This document shows, in pieces, positions 36,731-47,509 of a stretch of DNA of 64,000 nt. This DNA comes from Polyodon spathula. Lineage: Eukaryota; Chordata; Actinopteri; Acipenseriformes; Polyodontidae. The stretch spans positions 27,870,969-27,934,968 of the forward strand of contig NC_054548.1 in the NCBI RefSeq assembly GCF_017654505.1, read 5' to 3'. The notes below the pieces were generated by a model that saw only the letters and a program-made list of their open reading frames with translations, searched no databases and was not told where the DNA came from. Every line of letters starts with the position of its first letter. The first letter of the stretch is position 1. The position numbers and the translations under genes are program-made.

Positions 36731-37545
36731 AACCGGGGCCGAGTGGGCCCTGTTTCTCTCAGCCTCACAAGATGGTGGGAAACCGTGGTCGGTGCGGAGG
36801 TAAGCAGCAGATTCAATCAGCAGAGGACGACACTGCAAGCCTGCAGGTTCTCCTACAGCACCACAACAACTCTCACACGTGTATCAGCTACATGAAGCCT
36901 CATGTAGTGAGAGTAATGGCCGCTCGCTAATTCCTGAAGGGGGGGTCGAAACCAGCTCTAGCCAGAAAAATGACGGGGGACTAAAGCGAGAGCAGTGTTA
37001 CTAACGCTCGAAAGTGTGATACCGTGGTTTAGAATTTATTTGGAGCACCAAATAAATCAGCCAAATTCAGACACAAACGCCGAAGCAATTCACAACCTGT
37101 CTCAGAGATATGAGAGAGAAAATGGCGATGGGCTACTGTGAGGATGTCCCTCTTCAGCAGGAGGTGGGTGGGACTTCCCCCTCACAGCAGGGCCCTGATA
37201 GGGCAGCTTTTGTATATTTGCTAAGAGATTGACGGTCAGAGAGGCTCTTTCTCATTCGGTAATGGTTGTCATTCGAATTGAAAAGGAACTATAATAATAA
37301 TAAGTCAGTACAAAGAAACTTTGTTAAGATAGCGTTAGGTTTGCAGCACAACACACACACACACTAAAAGCAATCTTGACTGAAATGTGTTTTACCTAGG
37401 CATTTCAGCATACACAGAGAAAGTGTGACAGCCACATGTGTAATAATTGGTCTGCCTCCACTATTTGTTGTCAGCAAAATATTTTATAGCACAGTACTGT
37501 AACTTTTTTGTTGACTTGATGCTGACAACTTAGGTTAGAACAGAA

Positions 37546-37665
37546 TATCATAAGAAAATGTATAGATGAGACAAGGTCACTCAGCCCAACTAAGCTCGAC
37601 CCAGTTCTTAGTAGCTGATTGATCTTAAAATGTTGTCAGTTATGGGAGCTGTCATTCATCTTAAA
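37546..37665 (+). repeat. Diverged copy of the 9.5-kb dispersed repeat
   Basis: Shares 'cataagaaaatgta', 'gaga(g/c)aagg', 'cagcccaact', 'cttagtagctgattgatc' with the copy at 9,475. Confidence 0.45.
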
Positions 37666-38519
37666 AAAGGGATATATAGGAAAAACATTAACATGATTCA
37701 TACTTGGAAAGAGCAGGGATCAAACATTGCTTGACCCAAGATCCTCTCCAGTCTTGTTTATTAGTTTTAGAATTACACAAGGGTCATTTCTATATCTCTT
37801 GAAATGTTTTGACACACTTTTATGGAACTGTAGTAGAATTGTATTTTTTTTTAAAGGTGCTTAATTTTGTTTCAAGGTGATAGTGTTATGCAATCAATAA
37901 TAATTCACCATGTCCCAGAAAATGTTCTTGACATTTCTAATAGTGTTACCCAGATTTGCATGACTGCATCTGTAAGCTACAGTCTGTATAAACTGGGAGT
38001 CTACATAGGGGTTGGATATCTTTCTATCAAGGGTGTTTATCTAATAGCATGACCCTGTCTGTGTTTTTGCATTCATTAAACTCAGTTTTTCATTGCCAGC
38101 ATTCATGGGCTCCAAGCAGAAGCATCACATTATGCTTGGAATTTCTTGAAATGACTTGCTGACATCCTTGGAAGCAGATTAAGAAAACATAAAGGGCCAC
38201 AAGGGACCAACCGAGTGGTATATGGTCAGTGCGTTATATGAAGTGCAGCCCAGTTGTCTGTGTGAAAGAACTCCTGTATTGAGTAATTTTTTCAGTTAGA
38301 TAAATAATATTTGGAACAAAGACCTGGACTGTAAGTTTTGAAAAGTTACCCTTAGTTTTAACAATTAAAGCAAGATAAAAACAAATAAATAAATAAATAA
38401 AGAAAAAGTAAAATGTATGTGCATTTAACATGCAAAAAATGCCAACGAAACATCCCAGTAGAAATATCTGAATAATATGCAATACATTGTTTCCATGGGA
38501 ACAGAACACTAAATTGAAG
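37666..38519. other. No gene seen
   Basis: AT-rich. No domain in the frames at 37,867-38,052 or 38,234-38,584. Confidence 0.45.
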
Positions 38520-39223
38520 TGTGGAAGGGTGGTGGATAATTCACTGAAACAGGAGACAGACAGGTGAACTTGGCAACACCGCACAGGTGCCCAGTTTTAT
38601 TTCGGGTCACTATTTTTTCTTTTGTCCCGCAGATGGCGCTCTGGGTCCGTGGTCTGATTTACCAACGATGGTAAACAGAACCACGGGCATACCAACCGAT
38701 GGTACACAATACTGGCGCCCTTGCAGGTGCTTCGAAACAATAATTCAAAACAGAAGGCACAAAGAAACAGGGAAAATAAAACAGTAACAAAACTACAAAG
38801 AAAAGGTGCTGCACTTTGCAGCGATATCCCGGTCGCCGCTGCCCGTGCGACCCGGATCACCGTCCTACACTGCTGGCTAACTAGCCTGCTCTGATATACT
38901 AATCAGGGGTCTGCCCAAAGGTTCCCCGCCCTCAATGTCTCGCTCTGAACCTCCGTTTCTTTCTCTCCCACTGGTTCTCGGTCGTGGACCAGCGCTTCCG
39001 CACTCCCGGCGCGTTTAACAGAGCAGACCTGAGGAAACAACAGATCGTTAATTTATAGGGCTAACAATCTCCCAAGATGCGCCTCTCAGCCATTCAGAGA
39101 GGGGGAAAGTCCACACACCCACTTTCCCACCTCCCCGTGTCACTACCATGACTCACAGGCAGTTGTTGGATGACTGCCGCCCTCTTCCTGCAGCCCTGTG
39201 AACACGCCAGCAGAGTCAGCACA
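38520..39223 (-). mobile_element. LTR, 704 bp, probable 3' LTR of a truncated element
   Basis: Starts TGTGGAAGG and ends GTCAGCACA. Minus-strand sense: TATAAAT near 39,050 and AATAAA near 38,600. Immediately to its right lies 'gatccccccccta', which reads as a polypurine tract on the minus strand, so a little internal sequence may survive to about 39,290. No second LTR is present and there is no clear target duplication. Confidence 0.65.
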
Positions 39224-40240
39224 GATCCCCCCCCTACATGCGTCCCGTGGAAATCTCCAAAAGTCAGCATGACTTCTCAAAAGATTCCTAGATATCTTTT
39301 TTTCATGTACATATATATATAATAGTAGATATTATATATATATAGATATATATATTAAACTACAAACGGTCGTAGCATTTTTATATATATAATAGTATAT
39401 ATATATATATATAATATTCATGTTCCAGCATCTTGTACTCCCTATTCAGCAGCTTCATTTAAAAACAAGCTGTTGCCATTATCACTCTTAGTAGAACAAG
39501 CACAGTAAAACAGAGAAGACATAATATATAAAGAAATAAAGACATGGACATTCAACCAAACAATAACGACAACTTGAAAACAGAGGATCAGACCAATAGA
39601 AGAATTTAAGGAGTTGTTTTTTGACAATAAAAATAAGGAAAAAAAAACTTTGCTGATATAAACCTCAAAGTTGTATTTGTGTTCAGTGGGAGAAACTAAA
39701 CAAAATTGCATAATACAAAATAACAAACATGTTTCAGAGTTTTAATATAATCCAGTTTGTTTCACCACCATTAACACCTCCTATGATAATTTCACTCAAT
39801 ATAGGTTTTGTCACCTCTGGCTGTTAGCTTTATAGAGTAAGTGCAGCCTATAAATGCCTTCCTTTTATTTTCAGACGCCTAAAAGCACAACTTTGTCCTG
39901 TTCCTGCAATTTGACCACTTTTTACTAAATAAGTCACTACAAAAGAACTTTCATTTCTAATCGTGTGCTGTCTTTCTATTACATCTAGCACTGCATCTCT
40001 TTTGAAAATAGCACTCTGCTAAGGCTCCTCCAACATGAATCAGTCCATTTCCTTGGGGGAATAAAATTAATTAAAAACAAAATTCTCTATAAAATATGCC
40101 ATGCAGTAAATGGTAAAATAGCATTATTTAACTTTCAAGTTGCTGCAGCTTTTCACAGATCCATTAATAAGACATGTGATTTTTGATGACAAAAATCAAG
40201 TCTCTTAAGCCCCCAAAAAATGTGGAAGAGAAATTTAAAG
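39224..40240. other. No gene seen
   Basis: After the short purine-tract remnant, AT-rich DNA with interrupted TA repeats (39,307-39,415). Nothing else supported. Confidence 0.45.
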
Positions 40241-40245
40241 AGCAC

Positions 40246-40688
40246 TGTGGCGAGTGGATACAGGTGAGCAGGTTCTGGGTTAGCGCTACAGCTCTGGATT
40301 GTGTTCCTGGTAATCTACAAAGACAAACAACAGTTACAGCTGACACTAACAAATACTCATGGTTTCTAGTACAGCTCGATATTCCTTCAAGGTCAAATCC
40401 AACCATTTACAAAGGAACAGATTACTTTGCAATGCCCTTATTTTATACCCTCGATCATGACCCCTTGGTTAACAAGCGCATCCGCTCCTCCAATCCGCGG
40501 ATGCCATGCCGTTTCCCCATTTGGGTCATTGAGCTCAGTGCCTTTTCTAGCAGGCTGACTTCCACCTACCTACAGGAATAAAGTGTAGTGCCTTTTAGTC
40601 CAGGGTATTTTTTTCCCTCTCTAGCACCCTCTCAGGTCGGGAGGGAGATCATCAAGAGAACACCAAGCGTCATTCGATCTCTGTCACA
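40246..40688 (-). mobile_element. Solo LTR, 443 bp, flanked by AGCAC
   Basis: Starts TGTGGCGAG, ends CTGTCACA, with AGCAC on both sides (40,241-40,245; 40,689-40,693), the same flanks as the LTR at 14,333. Shares 'catgaccccttggt' with the fragment at 62,030 and 'agcaccctctcaggt'-like sequence with 14,333-15,045. Shorter through internal deletions. Confidence 0.75.
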
Positions 40689-40879
40689 AGCACATACAAT
40701 ACTTTACAGGCAGATGGATATCAGCCAAAAAATACATTTAAAACAGACCAGCACATAGATTTAAACAGAACAACTATAGAATAAAGTGTTCAGTTTTGGT
40801 CTCCCCGCTACAAAAAAGGACATAAAGTATATTTAACTAAACCACTTTAGGGATTGGCTTTTAGAAAAAACTAAGGTTA

Positions 40880-40885
<6 letters not shown>

Positions 40886-40912
<27 letters not shown>
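40886..40912. repeat. Poly-A run
   Basis: About 27 A, possibly a retroposon tail. Confidence 0.9.
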
Positions 40913-40916
<4 letters not shown>

Positions 40917-40929
40917 GAAAAAATAGCAA

Positions 40930-41035
40930 ACAGGGGATAGACAAAGAGAAGGAGTGATATAATACTTATATACCCTAAGTGATATATTTTATTGGACTAA
41001 CTAAAATATAATTATTCATAAGCGTTCAAGACCTC
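40930..41035 (-). repeat. Short interspersed repeat (relative of 43,243)
   Basis: 'gatagacaaagagaaggag', 'attggactaactaaaatata', 'attattcataagcgttcaagacc' is the reverse-complement match of 43,243-43,350. Confidence 0.6.
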
Positions 41036-41282
41036 CAAGACACTTAGATACAAACATAGTGGGAGTACCTAAATTCAACGGCACTGCTGAGCGTTGACTC
41101 AACAGAAACGTCACTATTGTCACAACACTTCCAGGTATTTAGAAACGCTTCTTTGATTTCCTAAACTAAACTGTAAAATTTAAAATGAGTGATTCTACAT
41201 ATCGGGCCTCCAGCTTCAGAATCTAAAAAGAACAAAATTACAAAATCTTAAATACGTTTTTATTAAATATGCTGCATTACTT

Positions 41283-41310
<28 letters not shown>
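41036..41310. other. No gene seen
   Basis: AT-rich spacer; (TA)n at 41,284-41,312 interrupts the left end of the next Tc1 element. Confidence 0.5.
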
Positions 41311-41311
<1 letters not shown>

Positions 41312-41316
<5 letters not shown>

Positions 41317-42775
41317 TAAGAAAAATAAAAAACTGAAATATCTTGCTTGCATAAGTATTCAACCCCTGTGCGGGGGAAGCTCCCAGTTTGCATCGATGAA
41401 AGAAATTGCCCAAACGAGGACACAATTACCTTACTATTGGCCTCCACCTGTGAACCATTAAAGTTGCTGTCACATTTTCTGGATAAAAACCCCACTGTTG
41501 AAGGATCATTGGTAAGGCTGTGACTCTGAAGGAAAATGAAGACCAAAGAGCATTCTACAGAAGTTAGAGATATAGTAATACAAATGCATAGATTAGGGAA
41601 AGGGTACAAAATAATATCCAAGTGTTTGGATATCCCAGTGAGCACAGTTGGATCAATAATTTGGAAGTGGAAGCTGCATCACACCACCCAGGCACTGCCA
41701 AGAAAAGGCTGCCCTCAAAACTCAGCACTCAAACAAGAAGGAGGCTTGTGAGAGAAGCCACAGAGAGGCCAACAATCACTTTGAAGGAGCTACAGAGTTC
41801 AATGGCTGGGAGTGGAGTAATGGTGCACCAGTCAACCATATCAAGAGCTCTGCATAACACTGGCCTGTATGGGAGGGTAGCAAGAAAGAACCCGTTACTC
41901 AAAAAGTATCATCTAAAAACACATCTGGAGTTTGCCAGAAAGCATGAGAGTGACCCAGCTGTGATGTGGGAAAAGGTTTTGTGGTCAGATGAGACCAAGA
42001 TAGAGCTTTTTGGCCAAAACTCAAAGCACTGTGTGGCGCAAACCTAGCACTGCTCATGCCTCAAGACACACCATCCCTACAGTGAAGTATGGTGGTTGTA
42101 GCATCATGCTGTGGGGGATGCTTCTCATCAGCAGGGACTGGGCATCTTGTTACAATTGAAAGAAGAATGGATGGAGCAAAATACAGGAAAATACTGCAAG
42201 AGAATCTGCTTCAGTCCGCTAAATAACTGAAGCTTGGGAGGAAATTCACCTTTCAGCAGGACAATGATCCCAAGCACAAGGCCAAAGCAACATTGCAGTG
42301 GCTCAAGAATAAAAAGGTGAATGCCCTACAGTGGCCCAGTCAAAGTCCTGATCTCAATCACATTGAGAATCTGTGGCACTATTTGAAAATTGCAGTCCAC
42401 AAGCATCGTCCAACCAACCTGAACAACCTGGAGATAATCTGCCAAAGAAGAATGGGCCAAAATCACTGCGACACTGTTTGCAAAGCTGGTACATACTTAC
42501 CCCAAAAGACTTAAAGATGTTATTGCAGCGAAAGGTGGCTCTACCAAATATTAATTTGTGGGGGTTGAATACTTATGCAAGCAAGATATTTCAGTTTTTT
42601 ATTTTTCTTAAAAATATTTCCTAACATAAAACTAATGTCACATTACAATAACTGATTTTGAGTTTAAGTGTTTTAAAATAAAATATCGAACAGAACGAAA
42701 TTTCAATGTACCATTTATAATTCAATAATATGAGAGAATTGGTCAGGGGTCTGAATACTTTTGCAAGGCACTGTA
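41312..42775 (+). mobile_element. Tc1/mariner element 3
   Basis: Inner terminal repeats: 'actgaaatatcttgcttgc', 'ataagtattcaacccc' at 41,332-41,368, inverted at 42,563-42,600. The right side continues to 'aagtattc'-type terminus near 42,770 ('cttttgcaaggcactgtata'); the left outer part is missing, replaced by a TA microsatellite. Confidence 0.9.
41536..42554 (+). pseudogene. Tc1 transposase pseudogene (element 3)
   Basis: ATG 41,536 (MKTKEHSTEVRDIVIQMH), then helix-turn-helix (GKGYKIISKCLDIPVSTVGSI). All three catalytic acids are legible: Asp in [13 protein letters not shown], Asp in [12 protein letters not shown], Glu in [15 protein letters not shown]. At least three frameshifts (near 41,740, 42,040 and after 42,110) and one internal stop. 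Confidence 0.9.
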
Positions 42776-43219
<444 letters not shown>

Positions 43220-43242
43220 CATAAACCTTAATCTCTTTTTCC

Positions 43243-43350
43243 TACTTTCACCTGAAGAGACCTTTGAGGTCTTGAAAGTTTGTGAATAATTATTTTTTAG
43301 TTAGTCCTATAAAAGGTATCACATCTCCTTTTCTTTGTCTATCATCTCTG
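43243..43350 (+). repeat. Short interspersed repeat with hammerhead-like core
   Basis: Reads CTGAAGA, a stem GACC-TTTGA-GGTC, then TTGAAAG, then 'ttagttagtcctataaaaggtatcac'. CTGANGA/stem/GAAA is again the hammerhead-like order. A second, more diverged copy is at 40,930-41,035. Confidence 0.4.
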
Positions 43351-44450
43351 GACTAATATGTCTACCATTTCATCTATCAGAAAACAATGGGAAATTCTCA
43401 ACTGAAGCTGTACCAAATCAGTGAATATGTACAATTATGAAATGTGTAATGGCTATTGGCAAAAGTAGATGGTGAATACAGTGCAAAAGAAACACTTACA
43501 GCTGAAGGCTACAAAAGCTGTGTAAGAAATGTAGTTTCTAATAGAACAATTCTGGCAGGCACAGAAACAAGCTGTAGTGTATTATTAACCTCTCCCAATG
43601 TTGGCAATTAATTTTCAGCCAGATAGTATTTTTTGTTATGTTGTCATTCTTTTCTGTTTTGACCTACACACCAAGCAGCACTGAATCAGACTTCATGACT
43701 GAGAACACACAGGTTAGAGGGCTATTCTTGTGCACTACATTTGTTAAAATTACTTTGGGGTGACTCAGACATTCAGGTTAGTTTCAAATGACATCATATA
43801 ATGAAAATTGCTGTAGTTCTTTTTCATAACATGTTGCCTAGCAGCCCAATGTTACGGCACACTGTGTAGCCTACAGTTGGGGAATCACAAAGGATTTCAC
43901 TGTGGTCGTGGCTGGTGTTAGACAAAAACTCACGGAGAAACCACACACTAACTAAATAGCATTATATACTATGTAAAAAAGCAGCAACTCAAAATAACCA
44001 TCATCACTTATTCCCTCTTCCTTTGTTGGGCATCATCATGGGGTATGGTGACCCCACAACCTCATAACACTCCCCTGAATCATTTGGCATCATGGATTCT
44101 ATAACCTTATTGTGTTTAGAGTAATACATACATAGGTTGGCAGGGTGATATTAAATTAGCTACAAATGCACTGTGTTCATGCTCCACTCCTACAGTATAT
44201 AGACAAAGTACTCCCCCCATTTTGCCCCTGGTTGTCTCATTACTAAGCAGTGAGTCTAAATGGTTATAAAATATGTTTTCATCCTTCCAATACTGCTTGC
44301 ATTCCTATAATACCCTGTGGGTTTAGTTTGTGATTTAAAAGTGCACAATACAACAGGGTGAAGGTCATTTTTTCCCCTTGTTAACCAAAAGTGATTAAGT
44401 ACTTTCCTACTGCAAATTTAATGCATGGGGAAAACACACACACACACACA
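43351..44450. other. No gene seen
   Basis: About 1.1 kb without a recognisable domain or repeat terminus. Confidence 0.45.
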
Positions 44451-44452
44451 TA

Positions 44453-46009
44453 CAGTACTGTGCAAAAGTTTTAGGCAGGTGTGACAAAATGCTGTAAAGT
44501 AAGAATGCTTTCAAAAATAGACATGATAATAGATTATATTTATCAATTAACTAAATGCAAAGTGAGTAAACAGAAGAAAAATCTAAATCAAATCCATATT
44601 TGGTGTGACCACCCTTTGCCTTCAAAACAGCATCAATTCTCCTAGGTACACTTGCACAAAGTCAAGGATTTTGTAGGCATATAGTCAGGTGTATGATTAA
44701 ACAATTATACCAAACAGGTGCTAATGATCACCAATTCAATATGTAGGTTGAAACACAATCATTAACTGAAACAGCTGTGTAGGAGGAATAAAACTGGGTG
44801 AGAAACAGCCAAACTCAGATAACAAGGTGAGGTTGCTGAAGACCGATTACTGTCAAAAGTCATACACCATGGCAAGACTGAGCACAGCAACAAGACACAA
44901 GGTAGTCTTTCCAGGCAGAAATTTCAAGGCAGCAGGGGTTTCCAGATGTGCTGTCCAAGCTCTTTTGAAGAAGCACAGAGAAAAGGGCAACATTGAGGAC
45001 TGTAGACGCAGTGGTAGGCCAAGGAAACTTACCTCAGCAGATGAAAGACAAATCATGCTTACTTCCCTTCACAATCGGAAGATGTCCAACAGTGCCATCA
45101 GCTCAGAATTGACAGAACACAGTGGGACCCTGGTACACCCATCTACTGTCCGGAGAAGTCTGGTCAGAAGGCCTTCATGGAAGACTTGAGGCCAAAAAGC
45201 CATACCTCCGACATGGAAACAAGGCCAGCGACTCAACTATACACGAAAACACAGGGACTGGGGTGCAGAAAAATGGCAGCAGGTGCTCTGGACTGATGAG
45301 TCCAAATCTGAAATATTTGGCTGTAGCAGAAGGCAGTTTGTTCACCGAAGTGCTGGAGAGCGGTACACGAATGAATGTCTGCAGGCAACAGTGAAGTATG
45401 GTGGAGGTTCCTTGCAAGTTTGGGGCTGCATTTCTGCAAATGGAGTTGGGGATTTGGTCAGAAATAAAGTTCTCCTTAATGCTGAGAAGTACATGCAGAT
45501 ACCTATCCATCATGCAATACCATCAGGGAGGCATCTGATTGGCCCCAAATTTATTCTGCAGCATGACAATGACCCCAAACATACAGTGAAAGTCATTAAG
45601 AACTATCTTCAGCATAAAGAAGAACAAGGAGTCCTGGAAGTGATGGTATGGTCCCCACAGAGCCCTGATCTCAACATCATCGAGTCTTCTGGGATTACAT
45701 GAAGAGACAGAAGCAACTGAGGCTGCCTAAATCCACAGAAGATCTGTGGTTAGTTCTCCATGATGTTTGGGCCAACATACCTGCAGAGTTCCTACAAAAA
45801 CTCTGCGCAAGTGTACCTAGAAGAACTGATGCTGTTTTGAAAGCAAAGGGTGGTGACACCAAATATTGATTTGATGTAGATTTTTCTTCTGTTCACTCAC
45901 TTTGCATTTTGTTAATTAATAAATATAAAGTATTAACATGTCTATTTTTGAAAGCATTCTTACTTTACAGCATTTTTTCACACCTGCCTAAAACTTTTAC
46001 ACAGTACTG
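44453..46009 (+). mobile_element. Tc1/mariner element 4, both ends present
   Basis: Left end CAGTACTGTGCAAAAG at 44,453, right end CTTTTACACAGTACTG ending at 46,009; the inverted repeats match over at least 30 bp with one mismatch. TA flanks the left end; on the right, TTA follows. Length 1,557 bp, normal for Tc1. Confidence 0.92.
44869..45869 (+). pseudogene. Tc1 transposase pseudogene (element 4)
   Basis: ATG 44,869 (MARLSTATRHKVVFPG), stop 45,867-45,869. Paired-type DNA-binding part with GNIEDCRRSGRPRKLT, a GRPR AT-hook-like motif. Core: WTDESKSEIFG (first Asp), LQHDNDPKHTVK (second Asp), SPDLNIIES (third, Glu). Two main frameshifts: near 45,170-45,280 and near 45,690. Best preserved of the Tc1 set. 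Confidence 0.92.
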
Positions 46010-46088
46010 TTAGGTAATTATGAGGGTTATATCTATATATATATAGTGGGTAAATAGGTGATATTATATATATATATATATATATATA

Positions 46089-46553
46089 GTAATAAAGCTA
46101 ACACTCCACCCAGGATACAGAAATTGAAGTTTTTCAGCGCTTGCGTGCTATTGTTAATAAATACAAAAACACAAATGGAAACAAACAAAACACAAAATTA
46201 ACACCTAGCTCCCACTGGAGCACTAACTACGCAGTCAGAATCGCCCTAACTAACACACCAGACAGCTAAGCTGTTTACCTGTACACAAAAACACAATTTA
46301 ACACAGAGTCCTACCCATTGTGTCTGCTTAGAAACAGGGCACACACCTTTTTGCTTCTTTCTTCACAGAAGCTCTGGATAAACTGGTTGCCTTAAATACC
46401 CTGCACCAGGCTCTAATTTACAATGATAGCCAGGTGCAGGGGTTAATTAACAATAAAACAATTAACACAAATATTGTTAATAAAACCCTTAAACCCGCAC
46501 ATTTTTTTTTTCTCTTTTTTTTAGCAGGGAGGAAATTAACCTTCTCCCTGCTC

Positions 46554-46556
<3 letters not shown>
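46089..46556 (-). mobile_element. Solo LTR, about 468 bp, inside (TA)n
   Basis: Right end '...ctccctgctcaca', left end near 'agtaataaagcta'. Shares order and words with the LTRs at 16,228 and 17,682: 'cacctagctc', 'gctaagc(c/t)gtttacctg', 'aaataccctgcacc', 'ttagcaggga'. Lacks the 52-bp repeats. Flanked on both sides by (TA)n, like its relative. Confidence 0.75.

Positions 46557-46609
<53 letters not shown>
46557..46609. repeat. (TA)n microsatellite
   Basis: About 26 TA units; the matching left part is 46,064-46,088. Confidence 0.95.
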
Positions 46610-46611
<2 letters not shown>

Positions 46612-46612
<1 letters not shown>

Positions 46613-46683
46613 CACAGGCCTGTGTGGTTCCCATGATATATACCATGCCTGGGGTGTTATATATCATCGGAACCGCATGGCCC
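46612..46683. repeat. Long imperfect hairpin
   Basis: 'ggcctgtgtggttccc' and 'atgatatata' pair with 'tatatatcat' and 'ggaaccgcatggcc' across a loop of about 16 nt ('ccatgcctggggtgt'). Confidence 0.75.
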
Positions 46684-47365
46684 GAAGTGTTTTATACTAC
46701 TTATAATATGGCTACCTGTCATTTGTGGGAAGAAAAATAATTACAATAATTAAAACACAATTAAATTAAGACAAAACCAGAAACTTTTGTTGTGTATACA
46801 TCCGCAGTGTAATATAGTCCCAAATTTAAATTAATACATTGTTTGCTTATAAAAAATAAATTGCACATGTTCGTTTATTGTGAACTTCTGCATTGAAAGT
46901 GCCATCTCACTAGAAGTTAGAGGGCTGAGCAAAACTGTGATGATGGGCGGCGTTTCAAATGGCACTAAGGAAGTAAGGAGAGCAGCTGCGATTGAGAATG
47001 AAGCAGGATCTTGTTAACTCTTTATTTGCGAGGCACACATATTCTAGTACGTTTTCATCCTTTTGGATCTCAAAATATGTTTTTGTTAGTTGTCATGCCA
47101 GATTAATTTGACGATCGAACCAAACTTTACGCACCAATCCGATCGCGGTGTCAGGGGACAGTGACTCCGTTTCCTGCAGACACTTCAAATCCAGGCCGTT
47201 AATTCGGGGGGTTGTTTCTGGCCTTGTCTTTACCTGCTTTTCTAAGAATACACTATTGCTGTAGCAGAGCTGGTAAAACTTCTACTGTTAAAATATGTAT
47301 GTAGTCCAGCTCAGCGTTATAAAACTGGAGACAGAATACTGGTCCTTAGTTGAATTTCTTGCACT
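46684..47365. other. No gene seen
   Basis: Mixed composition; 46,900-47,230 is somewhat GC-richer but shows no motif. Confidence 0.4.
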
Positions 47366-47366
47366 G

Positions 47367-47500
47367 GCATGATTTCCATTACATGAGAGAAAATGTTGAA
47401 CTTCATGCTGATTTGAACTCGGCTCTCGCCAAGATAAGCATCAACTAAGACATAGCTTTGCAGTAAACTAATGTGATCCATCTGCAACTCCATCCATTTG
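47367..47500 (-). repeat. RLE LINE direct repeat, downstream copy
   Basis: Matches 50,358-50,490 in the same orientation ('tgatttgaactc', 'ctcgccaagataagca', 'agctttgcagtaaactaatg', 'catccatttg'). Here it follows directly on the broken endonuclease region. Confidence 0.85.
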
Positions 47501-47509
47501 CATTGTTTT

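Larger units (their letters stand above)
34769..37289 (-). mobile_element. DIRS copy 2, internal-deletion derivative
   Basis: Minus orientation. The right-end repeat ('ggttattaccataaccctgg', 'gagcctctctgacc') at 34,769-34,856 joins directly to gag sequence at 'tccttatcccccttgg', so RT, RNase H, recombinase and the internal complementary region are gone. The left end at 37,230-37,289 finishes 'cattcgaattgaaaaggaac'. A solo LTR interrupts gag. It could only have moved with help in trans, or the deletion came later. Confidence 0.88.

Noticed and set aside
38234..38584. Possible membrane protein (Phe/Tyr-rich)
   Set aside because: AT-rich chance frame over a TAAA microsatellite; no family pattern.
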